Positions 32,760 through 44,768 of a DNA stretch of 64,000 nt are shown piece by piece. The notes under the pieces are model-generated. The model made no database searches. It was given only the letters and a program-made list of their open reading frames with translations, and was not told the origin of the DNA. A program made the position numbers and the translations under genes. Position 1 is the stretch's first letter. Each line of letters opens with the position of its first letter. The stretch covers positions 63,788,282 to 63,852,281 of the forward strand of contig CM056741.1 of assembly GCA_029851415.1 (NCBI GenBank), given 5' to 3'. This DNA comes from Eretmocerus hayati (Eukaryota > Arthropoda > Insecta > Hymenoptera > Aphelinidae).

Positions 32760-34589
32760 GTGAATCATATAGTTGAGGACAGTTTTTGGATCTATTTAAA
32801 GAACATACCCCTAAAGTTTACCAAATCAGATAGTATTTGGTTTTCCATCTCAAGCCAGGGTGGATTGTCATTGCAATACAGGCTTATATAGTCCTGGTCC
32901 ATTTTTCTTTGGTAGCGAAAATATCAACCAAAACGTGCATCCGTGGCTAAACGAGAAATTCGATCACCGTTCAAGACATGAAATCAGAATCGAGGAGTAG
33001 GGAGTTAATGTGATTCCAAAAAATGCGCTTTGATATATTTAGAACACTGGAGAATAATGCAGGCACGTCTCCGTCTCGATTGGTGGAGCGGAAACATCGA
33101 GGAACTTGGCTGCAGCTGACGCTCTTCGGAAGCAGAAAAAGGCCGAATCGGGGCTTCGTTATCACCCACTCAAGAAGCCGATTTCGACTCTGATGCAATC
33201 GACAGCCTCACTCGTCCTTGACGACTTCGTGGTCCTTTTCTGGATAGTCGTAGATCGCAGTCTTCGCCTTATTGATATTGGGTGCTGAAGTCACCTTATC
33301 GTTGATGAAACATACGATCAGCAAACTTGATTCACTATCGATTTCATATTTGTTTGTTTTCAGGACTTCATTCACACACCTTTCATAATCCACGGGGCTA
33401 GGTTTTTTGAATGTCAGAGGAGAAATTGAGAAGCTTATACATGTAATGATAAGGTTTAGTCAAACCAGGTATTCTTACACACAACTGAACAAGGGACTGG
33501 AATAATCTGGATATTTCAAGGGGATCCAAGAGAACCATTATTCAATAGAAGACTCTGTCTCTCTTCCTGTGTGTTTCCTGCCCATGGCGCCCATTTTATG
33601 CTCTCAATATCATTTTCAATTCATAGTTGGGTCGATTTCCTTCATGACAACCTACTGTCAGAGACGATTTAGTCAAAACTGGGTGGCACACATCTGCCAA
33701 AGAGTACTTGAAGCCATGAGAACGCTTTGCAGAGCCCCAGATTTCATTCATAACATTTTTGTTCTCAGTCGAAGAGCTGCAAATCCATTTCTAATGGATC
33801 CAATCGACTAATATAATATGCCATTTTGAGGGCCATTTTGAAGGGAATTCCAAGGGCTATCGTTTGAAAATAGTTTCACAAGCCCAAAACCTGATGGGCA
33901 TGCTGATGAGGCTATTTCCTGTTCAAAACTGTGCTTATTAATACCTTGGCAGGGCTCTGAAGATTTTCAAACACTCAGATTATACTCGAAAAATACACTC
34001 CTGATGTAAAATGACTCGGCAAACACGATGAAACCGAATTCAGAGCTCTCCAAAAACTCTCGCTTCATCAAGGATCATGTTGCATATTTCTTGACTTCTC
34101 AACGCACAAAAAAATTCCAGGGAAGCCATAACTCAAACGCGATGCCCCAAAAATTTTTTACATGTAGATTACAACAATACCAATTGAAAACAAGATTTTG
34201 GAAGAATTTGTTTTGACACGTCAAAGAAGTTATGGTCTACACTGTGATTCAAGGTTATTTCGAGTCTGACAAGGACCAAAACAACCTCAAAGAGATTTTG
34301 CAAGGGGTGAATTGGAAAGTTTTTGAAACCTCTTTTGAATGCCGTGAATAGAATTGCGATTGGTAGAAGCAGTCCAAAGCTATGAGCAAATTGCCCAGTC
34401 AATGTTTCAATTTCTGAATTTACAGGTGAATCACCCAGATAGACCTGGGCAACGCAAAAGAAAATTTTTTGGGCCCCAAAACTGTTGTAACTATCTTTTT
34501 TCAACACTATGAAACGGAAAAAGACCTATGGAAGGTAAGAAAATGGTCCGAGGAAACTTTTTCATCGACGTGCAACCACATTTGGAGTC
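32760..34589. other. Unassigned stretch
   Basis: Largely unique AT-rich DNA. Frames near 33070-33290 (plus strand, AAADALRKQKKAESGLR) and 33569-33811 (plus strand, RRFSQNWVAHICQRVLEAM) have a protein-like look but no splice support and no family I recognise. They may be worn remnants of an element. Confidence 0.3.
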
Positions 34590-34860
34590 TTTCGCCGGTC
34601 CAAAACACTACTTATTTCCGACCTATTCCCTCGTGATAAACACGTTATGGATGATAAATAAAAGTCGTACTGCACTCCCTCTCGAGATAAACACATGGGG
34701 GCATGTTATTAGGTATGCACAAATGTTGCCCTTCATGTTTTCCAAATGATCCCCGTATTTTGTTCATAAAATCGGTCCTCGTCCAAGATTTGCAAGATTA
34801 TAAAGAGTAGTTCAAATGTATCGAGAAAAAAAATCGAATGCGCTAAATTACCTTACGAGT
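34590..34860. repeat. Family B fragment
   Basis: Matches an internal part of the neighbouring complete copy (about 35225-35475), with TTTCCGACCTATT, GTGATAAACACGTT, ATGGGGGCATGTT and AATCGAATGCGCTAA in the same order. It lacks termini. Confidence 0.65.
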
Positions 34861-34920
34861 GCTCTCTAGCTATTTTCAACGCCATCTTGCGGTCGAATTA
34901 GTTTATTGTAAATACATATA

Positions 34921-35755
34921 AGGTCAGTGTACCCAACTTGCCCCCATTAAGCCATTTTCTCAATAATTCTGGCTAATCTCAATATTTTCCAATGTACTTT
35001 AACTCATTTTGAAGCTTGTCTCAAGACCTTTAAAATGAGCTAAGATACGTCCAATTTGGATGAAGTGGAGCCGAGCTGTTTGAATTCTCCCAGAAGGTGA
35101 TTGTTAAGAGTTCACAAAAGTGTGTACCCAACTTGCCCCCATCATTTGAAACAATGTAAATCGGTGATGAAGTGAATAGAATCGCTTTGATCCGTTTTGA
35201 TCACCGTGCAGCGACATTTGTAGCTTTTAGCTGGCCCAAGACATCGTTTCCGACCTATTTTGACGTGATAAACACGTTCTGAGTGATAAAAAAAGTCATA
35301 CTGCATGCCTTTCTGAGATAACCATATGGGGGCATGTTGGGTACACTCCGATGTCGGCCTTCTTGGTTCTCAAACCATCTTCGTGTTTTGTACATAAAAT
35401 CGCTCCAGATCAGAGTTCTGCAACCCTGAAGAGCGGATTTTGAAGGTCTTGAGACAAGGAATCGAATGCGCTAAGGTACGTCAAGATTGGTGGAATAAAA
35501 ATAAATTGGCACCGGTTTTAGTGAACGTGATTTCCTCGGTGATTTCTTAGCCGTGCAAACACGAAAAATGGAAAACTCACTTTATATTTCCTGGAGAACG
35601 CAGAAATGATCCGGGGTCGTTGAAAACTACGTATTTTCTCATATTTTAACATAACAAACGTAAAAAATAATTGCGGGAAGGTCAACGAGCGCCCATTCCT
35701 GAGATCGGCATATGGGGGCAAGTTGGGTACAGAGGCAAGTTGGGTACACTTACCT
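34921..35755. mobile_element. TA-flanked TIR element, family B copy 2
   Basis: Termini AGGTCAGTGTACCCAACTTG and (reversed) AGGTAAGTGTACCCAACTTG, flanked by TA at 34919-34920 and 35756-35757. Cores occur near 34931, 35125, 35329, 35715 and 35735. Non-coding, opposite in orientation to 23374-24216. Confidence 0.8.
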
Positions 35756-35790
35756 TACATAGAATCAACTAGATAACGTAGAAAAAAATG

Positions 35791-36003
35791 CAATGTGCAT
35801 ACAGCCACGTGCGGACAATTTTTCTGCAGATTTAAAAAATCAAGATCGATGACAAATTGAGCCCGAAAAGTTGGGGAAAAATTTGTTTAGTGTTGGCAAA
35901 TTTTCACCCGACTCTTCAGGCTCAATGTTGCACCGATCTCGATGAAACTTTCATTTTGAATCTGTAGAAAAATTCTCCGCACATGGCTGTACATCTCATA
36001 TTG
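35791..36003. repeat. 213-bp fold-back hairpin
   Basis: The arms share ACAGCCACGTGCGGA, AATTTTTCTGCAGATT and TTGAGCCYGAARAGT in inverted order, with a short centre near 35890. No coding capacity. It lies between a complete and a partial family B element. Confidence 0.65.
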
Positions 36004-36099
36004 TTGTACGTTGTTTGTTTGATTCAACATTCACAATAAACCAATTTGACAGCTAGACAACGCCACTGTCGCTCTTCCGACGGTTTTACTTTGCGCAAT

Positions 36100-36393
36100 T
36101 TTAAAGGCGATTTCTTAACCCTTAGTTACCCTGGTGGTAGTATTTTGACACAACTCCCATTTGATTAGCATGGCGTTACGTAATACCAGGGTAATTAAGG
36201 GTTAACTGTGCAAAAGCGAAAAATGTGGATCTGTCTTTAAATTTTCTGGAACCAGCAGAAATCATTCGGCTTGTTCCAAATGACTTATTTCCTCATATTC
36301 TAACATAGTAAAGGGAGAAAAAGATTTCGGGAAGGTCAACGAGTGTCCATTCCTGGGATCGAGATATGGAGGCATGTTGGGTCACTTTCCTTA
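36100..36393. repeat. Family B 3' fragment interrupted by a piggyBac-type MITE
   Basis: After removal of 36119-36201, the sequence follows 35536-35757 in order: GATTTCTTA, GTGCAAA, CGAAAAATG, GGGAAGGTCAACGAG, then a worn core and CACTTTCCTTA. Confidence 0.65.
36119..36201. mobile_element. 83-bp piggyBac-type MITE
   Basis: Exact TTAA on both sides (36115-36118 and 36202-36205), with ends CCCTTAGTTACCCTGG and (reversed) CCCTTAATTACCCTGG. TTAA targeting and CCC ends are the piggyBac signature. The comparison with the uninterrupted family B copy supports a clean insertion. Confidence 0.85.
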
Positions 36394-39300
36394 GTCTACA
36401 TATCTAAAGGAAATTTTTTGATATTAACTTTTTCGAAAGTTTGTGTAAGATGAAGTCAAAAAGGGATTTTGATCGATTGGCGATGTTGAAGTAGTCCATA
36501 GGACACGAAAAAGCGTCCCACCAATATCTTTCTGCAGCGAATTTTGGTATGCATTTCAAAATTTATACATCTACATCAATGAAAATTTTAAAATAATGCG
36601 AAGGTTCCACCCACTGACCTCGGGAACCAAGCATGATAATCGATACAGAGTGAGGCATGCGAAAATTATATTAAAACTTACTACCGAGCAAATCTCAATC
36701 GAACACGCAGCACTTGAACATGAGATTCTCAAGTGACTTTTATGTCTGAAACAAGCTCGTCTCAGCACGAAGATCCAATAAACAGCGAAATGCAATCATG
36801 CACGAGAAATGGGCAGATTCACGACAAAGTTTAATATCATACGAACCCGAATATCCGCATGGGCCAAAAATTGCGGCGCATCACCGATCGAAAATACCGC
36901 AGGCTCAAGTGGCTATATCTAAAGAAGCTGCTCGTCTGAAACATACGTATGTACAAGATTCAGTATCTGGCACTGTTTGAATCAACTTTTGCACGTTCAT
37001 AAAAGTGATACAAATCGCCCATGCATGGATGACACGACCAGGTGTCGAAGCTCGGCGCCGTCGTCGAGCGATGACTCATTACCCCTGGCAGTCGGCCTGC
37101 ATCCATGTAAATACTTTATTAACACACGATATGTGGACAATCAAATTTCAGTTACAATTTAGCACATACAAGGTCACAAATACGTGATATTTTTCAGTCC
37201 ATGTGTAATATGTACCTAACGATAGAGAATCAGCGAGTCGCCAATAAGACGGAGCAATGCTCTCGACGGGATGGACAGCATACTCTCGCATAGTTAGGTA
37301 CCTACGATGTATAGATATTGAATGTGGATGCCTATAGATATGATATTGATGTATACGATGAAGAGGTTGAAGCTTGGCACGGGCGGATTTATTCCGCGAG
37401 TTTGATTTACGGACGGCAAACTGGCAACTTTCGGCGGCTGCCGGCTACCCCAACTCTCTCACTCTTGTGTGCCCGAAGCTGAATTATTACCCCGAATCGC
37501 AATTTCGCTCTCACCACGCGATTCCGTTGCACCGATGATAGAGCAAAGCATTGAATTATCCCATCCCCAGCGCCAAAAACTATTTTCACTGTGGCCCGCT
37601 GATTTTGATGCGCATCGCAACTTCTGTGTGCTCACCGATAATACAAAGCTTGAACGTTCACTGGCCCATGTCATGTAGAAATGCGTTTTGAACAGCCGTC
37701 AAATTGACGATATGATGCTATTATTGATCACAATCCGTGGAATGAAGCACGGAGAAGTTTCTTGAAAGTGATTCTCTTATCGATCTCATGAAATCGAGAT
37801 TATTATATTTAAGGCATGTGAATTTGTTTAAATGTACGTAATTATGGTTAAGCTTTCCCATCTTTTTTAGAACATTGTGAGAACTTTTCGCAAAGAATTT
37901 GCTTCAGTGAGAGGTAAATGAAGGGCACGAGGAATATCGCTGACTGGGCTTTGACAGAGAAGCTTTTTTGGTGATTCGCAAATTTTCAACTTTTACATAT
38001 TTACTCTGGAATTGAATTTGAGCAATGCATCTTTTGGGCAGTTCCAAAGGTTGCAATTAGATAGAAACTTTTTTAAATAACACATCCTCGTGCTCAAAGA
38101 GCCACGGGAAACGTTGAATGATGATATATATGACAAGATCTGTGAAAAAGATGCGGATATTTCCAAAAAGTATAAAATATGGCAAACGAATAATCTCACG
38201 CACGTTATTAGTAGGAATTGACAACAAAATACTCAAATTGAAACTCATCCCCATCTCTAGAACAGTAACATTTTCTGAGTGAATGAGTTATAGTTGACCA
38301 ACTCGCGCACAAGTCAAAAATCACGGTGGTGGCGAAAATAGCCCATAAAATTGCCTGATGTGAGCTAAGCAAGATTCGCTCTATAGTAATCGCCCACATG
38401 GGCTTTTTATACTATCGACTCTTTAAACCTCGATTGTTCGACTTTCATCTCTTAGATCGACAGATAACGATTGTATGTTGCCGAGCTACGTATTAACGCA
38501 GCTCCCACAGATCATATTGTTGTATTTCCTCTGTTCTAAATATCGGTTTTTGGGCCCGATATTGAACAAGCAAATAGCGTATCAGTATTCATGTGAACAT
38601 GTATCCCTCGATCCTGGTGGTGGTGAGCTACATTCAGCACTCAAAAAGCACACAAAACCAGTCTTAACACAATCAATTTTTTTTTCTCAAGGTGCTTGTA
38701 GGGTTAATGCATTGCGGCGCACATGAGAGAAGCAGCCCTTCAGCTTCTCCCGGGATCGGATTGTGGAAATGTGCCGCGCACGCACGGTTGCGCGCAGCGC
38801 GGCGTAGCTTTTACTTATCGTATGCTTTTTTTCAAGAATTTTCCATGACAAATCTATGCATGAAGAATATTGCGCTATGTTGTAAAAAATCTGCTCACTG
38901 AGAGCCTATCATTTGTTTTCTTATCATCTTATCCAACAATTGACAAAAATGTCATCAAAACTGGGGTTTCATGCGTGCCGGATCAGAGTTACCCATCGTA
39001 AATCAGCAAGTTCTGTCGAGAACGGAGTGAGTCAACATTGATGTATTCTGTCCAATTCATATTGGATCTACGTTTTGATTCGTACACTTGTATCTTTGAG
39101 TTACCGTTTTGACGTAGGTCCAGAGGTGGAGGCTTGAGGTCAGCTGGGCCCGGGACAGGCATAAAATGGGAAATAACATAACGCAAGAAAATAATCGAAC
39201 AAGTTAGTACCCGGACAGACTGAGAATGGGTCAATGTAATTGATGTTCTTTCACCCTCTAGTCAAGGCATATTCTTGATTCAAAGTCAAAAACTCTGAAA

Positions 39301-40060
39301 TTGGCACGCATGGAGATCCGATTTTGATAATGACAGCGATACATAAACAGATTTGAGGACAAAGAAATCAATCCAATCATTGTAATGAGCAAATTCTCGC
39401 AAATGAGCGCAGTGTTAATATTGCATTAACTAATCATAATAGTTATGATTATGTCCAAATTCGTAAGACAAGTCACGCTACGTTCGTGCGCGCGTGCGTG
39501 CGTGCGCCGTACATTTTCACAATAGCATCCCCGGTTGGCGAGGTCACAGACAATACGGCTTGTCCGTGGCAGCCCTAACCAACCCGGGCTGGAATCCGCA
39601 TCAAAAAATCCAAATCCGGTAAACCTTTTGTTCCTTCTCCGTTGGAGATGGCCACCGGACAAAGCAAAGATTCACCGAACTCACCAATCCGATCCCAGAA
39701 CCGCGTCAGCATTACTTCAGGGCGGCATTACTTCGGGACTCAACCCAATCATCTCCATAAACCCATTATGGAAATGTCTATCAAATCAAAGTAATACATA
39801 TATATTTGAAGTTATTAGAATAACTCATTGAGTGACGTAAAAATGATGACTCATCATTGAAAATCCTCGGAAAATGATGGAGTTGAATGGGAATTCAATT
39901 GTAACATACATTTAGGGGCTACCAAAACCGAACGTCTCCAGTCCTCTCCTCGGCCTTCATCCTCATCTTCTCAGACGATCAGTCCATAATTCATCAATTT
40001 GTTAAGCTTCATTAAAAATTCAAGACAACGCCGAGAACTCGCGGAAAATCTGTAATTTGA
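36394..40060. other. Unassigned stretch
   Basis: Mostly unique DNA with a few GC-richer patches (37000-37100, 37400-37680, 38700-38810, 39480-39720). These patches carry overlapping frames on both strands but no recognised domain and no phased exon pair. A GCGCGTGCGTGCGTGCG run lies at about 39486-39506. Regulatory DNA or an unrecognised gene cannot be excluded. Confidence 0.35.
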
Positions 40061-40064
40061 GAAA

Positions 40065-40314
40065 GAAATTGATATTGTTGTATGCTATACATTTTTAAAT
40101 ACTTGACGTTCGCAACCACGCGTATTCATCGACCGTTAGGGTGCTAGTGTGTGTTTATTGTTATGTTTTGAAGTTAGTCTGCTCGTGTCTGTCACAGGCT
40201 TAAGACGCTCTTGTTCCGTCTAAGGAATGAAGACACGTGTTAGTTTTTATGAATCAACTTACTTGATAAATTATGTTACGAGTGAGTGTAACAATTTGGG
40301 GGCTCCACCGCGAT
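40065..40314 (+). mobile_element. Candidate LTR end plus primer-binding site
   Basis: A stretch ending GAGTGTAACA at 40293 is followed after 3 bases by TGGGGGCTCCACCGCGAT (40297-40314), which resembles the tRNA-Pro-type primer-binding site TGGGGGCTCGTCCGGGAT. The left border, TGTTGTATGC near 40077, is a guess. It could be the 5' end of the Gypsy element whose gag lies at 43.1 kb. No second LTR was found. Confidence 0.25.
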
Positions 40315-40444
40315 CTGACAACGGAAGACAATAGTGCGAGACGGCGGAATGAGGGTCCGACGAAGCGAGTATTTACTGCCGGAGATTGCACGGACGCTGG
40401 GTCAGTATCGTTCCATATTCTGATACAAAGCCCAAGATCATCTG

Positions 40445-40762
40445 ATGCTGCTTTTGGTTTCCGTGGATTTTCAGGTGAGGGTAGTGACCAAGGCCCTGTT
40501 ATCATGCGTAGCCAACCTCTCATCGTCTGGTGGCTTCTCCATGGTCGATATGATCAACGTGGGAGCAACCCGCGGTGGCAGCGTTCACGGCACGTGTGTT
40601 GCGCTCGGCGATCTCTCGCACGATGTGGAAGTGCCTACCATCTCGGGTGACCTTGCTTCCAGCGCGCCTACTGTGGGAACCTTTAAAATATACAATGTCG
40701 GTGCTGTTGTATCTGCAACTTACGGTGCCGGTATTGCTGCGTCTGCTGTATTAACACTGTAA
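40445..40762 (+). CDS. Unrecognised ORF, 105 residues
   Basis: The frame starts MLLLVSVDFQVRVVTKAL and continues as a Gly, Ala, Ser and Val-rich sequence (GGSVHGTCVALGD, SGDLASSAPTVGTFKIYNVG) ending in SAVLTL. The composition is unlike random AT-rich frames nearby. It has neither a recognised domain nor a clear signal peptide. A GTGAGG following TTTTCAG at 40472-40477 could be read as a splice site, making the start uncertain. It might be a transposon product or a remnant of another source. Confidence 0.2.
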   Translation: MLLLVSVDFQVRVVTKALLSCVANLSSSGGFSMVDMINVGATRGGSVHGTCVALGDLSHDVEVPTISGDLASSAPTVGTFKIYNVGAVVSATYGAGIAASAVLTL

Positions 40763-41292
40763 AAACTATCTGATGGGAATCACAACGACGGAGTAAAGTC
40801 ACCACATGCATTGTGGGTTCTGAATTGTTACAACATTGATTGTAGTAAATTTACCTTATGGTAGAGGAATCATCCACTCGAGAGTGTGACTCAACATGTC
40901 CGGGAATGTTCTGCTACGAGAGTGAACGGCATATTTGAGGTTAGGTTTCAAATTATCTTTTTGCGTCGATTACTGTACCATCCTAAACTAGAATACTGTA
41001 GACAAGGATATAAACTGTCACAGGAATTGACTTTATTGATTCCGACTGAGCAACAATTCAGAAGCGTGCAGGATCAGTCGTGATTTTGGTGAACACCGTG
41101 CCGCAGCGCCGCGGGCATACCCGCTTGTAACTTTACATTCGGTACGGTATAATTGCATCATTGGGTGTTGTAACAATTCAGGACACACATTGATTGTGGC
41201 GATTTTACTTAACCATAGTAAATTCACCTGAATGAATGTTGTGATTTATAGTGTATTTTGACTGTGTCACAGTAAGATTCAGTTAATATTTT

Positions 41293-41545
41293 TTAATGTG
41301 TGGAACCCAGTCGTTTACTCCATCGGGTGGGCTCGGTACTTCTGTGGTGGCAGTGATCGACGCTGGCGGCTCCGCTCACCTTGTCGTCTCTGGTAACACT
41401 GTTCCCGAAGTTGCTGCGAGCAGCGTCTCTGCGGATGTCGATGTTGGGCAGGCCGACGGCGCTCTGGGGTGGTACCGTGGTAGCGTAGATCGTCATCCGC
41501 GCGGTGCGCGCGACTCACCACTCACCGTCTAGGGACTTTTCGTGT
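41293..41545 (-). repeat. Inverted relative of the Gypsy gag 5' region
   Basis: The minus strand of 41465-41540 matches the plus strand of 42216-42290 (CCCTAGACGGTGAG, CGAGTCGCGC, TACGCTACCACGGTACCACC). Translated, both give YATTVPP. The minus-strand frame continues for about 67 residues. It looks like a second, opposite-facing copy of the start of the same gag. Confidence 0.5.
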
Positions 41546-42297
41546 TGGGAATGTAACCGTGAGTCGATATTTTTTGCAAAGCAAACGACGCCAAATCAAA
41601 GTTTGCAAGTAACATACAAGCTCACGTGATGGCTTGATCAAAATCATCTTACTTTGCGGGAAAAAATGTTCGTGAAGTATGAAAGAGAATTGAACGCCGT
41701 TCGATTCTCTCGGATATTTTCGAGGCTCGAACAGCATTAACTTGCAGCTTTTTCTCATGAAGATCAGCCAAATCATGTGGGAAAATAAGCATGAAAAAAA
41801 AAACAGTTTGGTCGGCGCTGTAAATTATGACGAGCACCAATATTACGCTCGGATTATGATCAGTAGCTCAAATCATTGAGACCCATTGATCCGTGAATTA
41901 TTTAGCGAATCTATGACTGTGCCGAGGTACCAGTGATTCAAAATAGTCTTGAGAATATTGACAATGTTGATATTTCGGCAAGCATTTCTGTGATGGCAAG
42001 TAATTATGCAGTAATGACTGCTGCCATGAGCGGCTGGACTTCGATTCGTAGAATGCTAGAGAGTCCGAGATACTGATACATTTGAAATCGACTCATTAGT
42101 GAAAATTGTTATAGCAGCCCTTCTCGCATCACATCATTAGAAATCGCCTATATAGATAGAACATGATTTATCGTATGATTCATAGAGGATGGAGGTCACC
42201 TCTCCAACATCAAAATCCCTAGACGGTGAGAAGCGAGTCGCGCAATCCGAGCAGACGACGATGTACGCTACCACGGTACCACCTCTGAGGTCAACTA

Positions 42298-42571
42298 AGG
42301 GTGATGACAGATAAAGCGCTACGCTACGATTTTGCGCCACGCCACTACGCGCTATCGCGCGCCACGAGTGACACGACCCAAAAAGACATTCCAGCACACT
42401 CGACCATTGATGGATTTGATTCATTCTCGTAATCAACGACTGATACTGTAACAAAAAATCCAGTCCATCGATGGTCGGGTTCGCTGGAATGAATTTTTGG
42501 GTCGTGGCGTGCGATAGCGCGTCGTGGCGTGGCGCAAAATCGTAGCGTAGCGCTTTATCTGTCATCACCCT
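42298..42571. mobile_element. MITE, first of a tandem pair
   Basis: Starts AGGGTGATGACAGATAAAG and ends with its reverse complement. The arms continue through GCGCCACGCCAC and CGACCCAAAAA up to the ATCGATGG stretch near the centre. No coding potential. It interrupts the Gypsy gag 5' region. Confidence 0.75.
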
Positions 42572-42572
42572 T

Positions 42573-42830
42573 AGGGTGATGACAGATAAAGCTACGATTT
42601 TGCGCCACGCCACGACGCGCTATCGCACGCCACGACCCAAAAACTCATTCCAGCAAACCCGACCATCGATGGATTAGATTTATTGTTACAGTATCAATCG
42701 TGGATTATGAGAATAAAACAGATCCATCGATGGTTGGATTCGCTGGAGTGAATTTTTGGGTCGTGGCGTGCAATAGCGCGTCGTGGCGTGGCGCAAAATC
42801 GTAGCGTAGCGCTTTATCTGTCATCACCCT
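42573..42830. mobile_element. MITE, second of a tandem pair
   Basis: Same family and orientation as the copy ending at 42571, sharing the TTA junction between them (CACCCTTAGGGTG). The left arm lacks GCGC in AAAGCTACGATT but is otherwise like the right arm. It ends CATCACCC before TAATG. Confidence 0.75.
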
Positions 42831-43114
42831 AATGTCACCGCAGCGTGCCTTCGTCACGACGGCGCTGCGCATTCTCACAACCCTGAGATCGGCGATCCGG
42901 CCGCCGAACGACGCCAACGAGATCGAGACTTCATCCCTGAACGTCGAGCGTGAGGAGCAGAACATCGCGTTTGGGTGGAGGATCGGCGGCTCCTTTGAAG
43001 CGAATTGAGCTTCTTGAGTAATGGAGAGAACAGCTGAGTTCAACCGCTTTTCACACCCCAAACCATAATCCTGTTTCTTCGATCCCCCACACAAATGCAC
43101 CACGAACCTACTCA

Positions 43115-43855
43115 ATGACGATTTCAATTTCCGCCACTACACAACTCCACAAACCATTTGAATCAAAAGCAGATGAATATAACGGAGAGACGCCTTCATG
43201 GGAATATATCAATCAGTTCCAATTAGTTGCTCTCGCGAATTGTTGGGATGACAGAGCTGAAGATATCATGTTAGCATCGTGCCTGCACGGAAAGGCAAAA
43301 TCCGTTTCAGATAACGTGAATCCAGAGGCGATCAGTTTGGAACCTTTACACTCGAGTTCAGTTCTAAGTTTTGGAGATTCTCATCCCCAGGCTATGGATT
43401 TTGCCCTCTTCCAGGGTCGTAAGCAGGAGTTTCATGAGGATTTTCAATCTTTAGCACCTCTAGCTTTCGATATCTCTGGATTACTTGGGGATATCTTGGA
43501 AAATTTTCCGTTTGAAGGACAGGACCAGTTTGCGTGCTCGAACTTCATTTCCACAATTAACGACCTGTCTTTCCGTGGAAAATATTGGGGGGTATATCTT
43601 CCATAAAAAGAGTTTTAGTCCGCGCCAAGGGAATGAAAGTAGTTCGGGATTAGAATTGTAGAGAGCATGTTTCCAGGAACTCTTTGAATTCGAATCAGTT
43701 AAGTCAGACATCTTCACAGTACATGAAACCAAACTCAAATAACTCGACAAGAAAAAGACAACTCCCCACTTGCTGGTTGTATTATCTTGAAGGGCACACC
43801 CGCTCGAACTGCCCAACGCATGCTGACAAGGGAAACCGAGACACGTCAAGTTAGA
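43115..43855 (+). pseudogene. Gypsy gag remnant with broken zinc knuckle
   Basis: From 43115: HKPFESKADEYNGETPSWEY, then INQFQLVALANCWDD, HGKAKSV, FGDSHPQAMDF and FHEDFQSLA follow the usual order of the capsid part of insect Gypsy Gag. The first frame ends at 43606. The sequence resumes in another frame with a knuckle CWLYYLEGHTRSNC at 43771-43812, in which the second Cys of CCHC has become Tyr. Such knuckles bind the RNA genome, so this copy is inactive. The N-terminal part upstream is cut by MITEs. Confidence 0.75.
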
Positions 43856-43979
43856 CGAAGCAAGCTTGACAACGTTGACTTCAGTCCTCGAGATGAAAAA
43901 CCTCAATGAGTGGCTCTGATTTCCGGAAAATTAGAAGAATTACTGAGGGTTCTACCGGCACAAACTGCCATCTAGGCTC

Positions 43980-44310
43980 GTTGGATAGCATGCCTTGTAA
44001 TTTCAAAATTGATTCTGGCTCAGATCCGTAAATCATTAATAAGAGATTCGTGGTGAATGGAAAAATTAGAACAACCAGTAATCTCCCGAATTTGACATAA
44101 GTGACGAGAGAAGTCGTGAAAACTATTTGTAGAACGTCAGTTCTAATAAAAGTTGGTATTCATAAACTTAGTCAATCAGTCTACGCTGCTGACATGGTAG
44201 ATGATTCTATCTTGGGTGGGATTTCCCTGACAGAGTGTGCATAACCACGGCGATTGATGGGCTTATTCTGGGCAAATCCACGCCCTCAGTGCAGTCGCTT
44301 GAGTTTGATC
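43980..44310 (+). pseudogene. Gypsy protease remnant
   Basis: FKIDSGSD at 44002-44025 carries the D-S-G centre of a retroviral-type aspartic protease, followed by an in-phase stretch with VYAADMVDDSILGG near 44180-44218, the usual end of this domain. Stops interrupt it near 44028 and 44095. It continues in broken form toward the LINE insertion. Confidence 0.6.
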
Positions 44311-44768
44311 CTGAAGGGACAGTCATAGGCAGAATTCCATCGGAATCGCCGGAATTGCGGTTAGTACGTAAGCCCCAGGAATACTCCCCCCTCTGCCCCT
44401 TGAAGTTTTTGAGCACGATTCCGTCGATTCCCGCGCGCGCCGCGAGAGCACATGGTTGCACCGAACTTTTTACTGAGACTTTATGACAATTAATGGCATA
44501 ATTTAGTAATGTAGTGTGTTTAAGCAACAATCTAAACGCTTAGAAGATACTAACTTAGAGTTTTAGTGGACAAATTTCAGAAAACACTGCGTCTAAAAAC
44601 ACAGGCTGTTATTTCTTAAAGCGCTAGCTGAACATAACCTAAAAAAGTCTCCTTCCGAGTGAAAGGGAGACGCCCCTTCTCTCCCCAGGGCGTGAAAGGG
44701 GCTCAGCGTTCATAAACTACAATCAAAATGGACTGTAAAACTTGGAATATTACTCATTAGAGTCAAAT

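Larger units (their letters stand above)
42200..44640 (+). mobile_element. Decayed Gypsy retrotransposon, 5' part
   Basis: Holds gag, a zinc-knuckle remnant and a protease remnant. The matching start of the RT domain lies at 51155-51410, on the other side of an I-like LINE. The 5' gag region is interrupted by the tandem MITE pair. Stops and frameshifts are frequent, and no LTR pair was found. Confidence 0.7.

Noticed and set aside
42137..43127. Long minus-strand frames sharing ALRYDFAPRHDAL
   Set aside because: They are produced by the palindromic MITE pair and by the antisense of the Gypsy gag 5' region.
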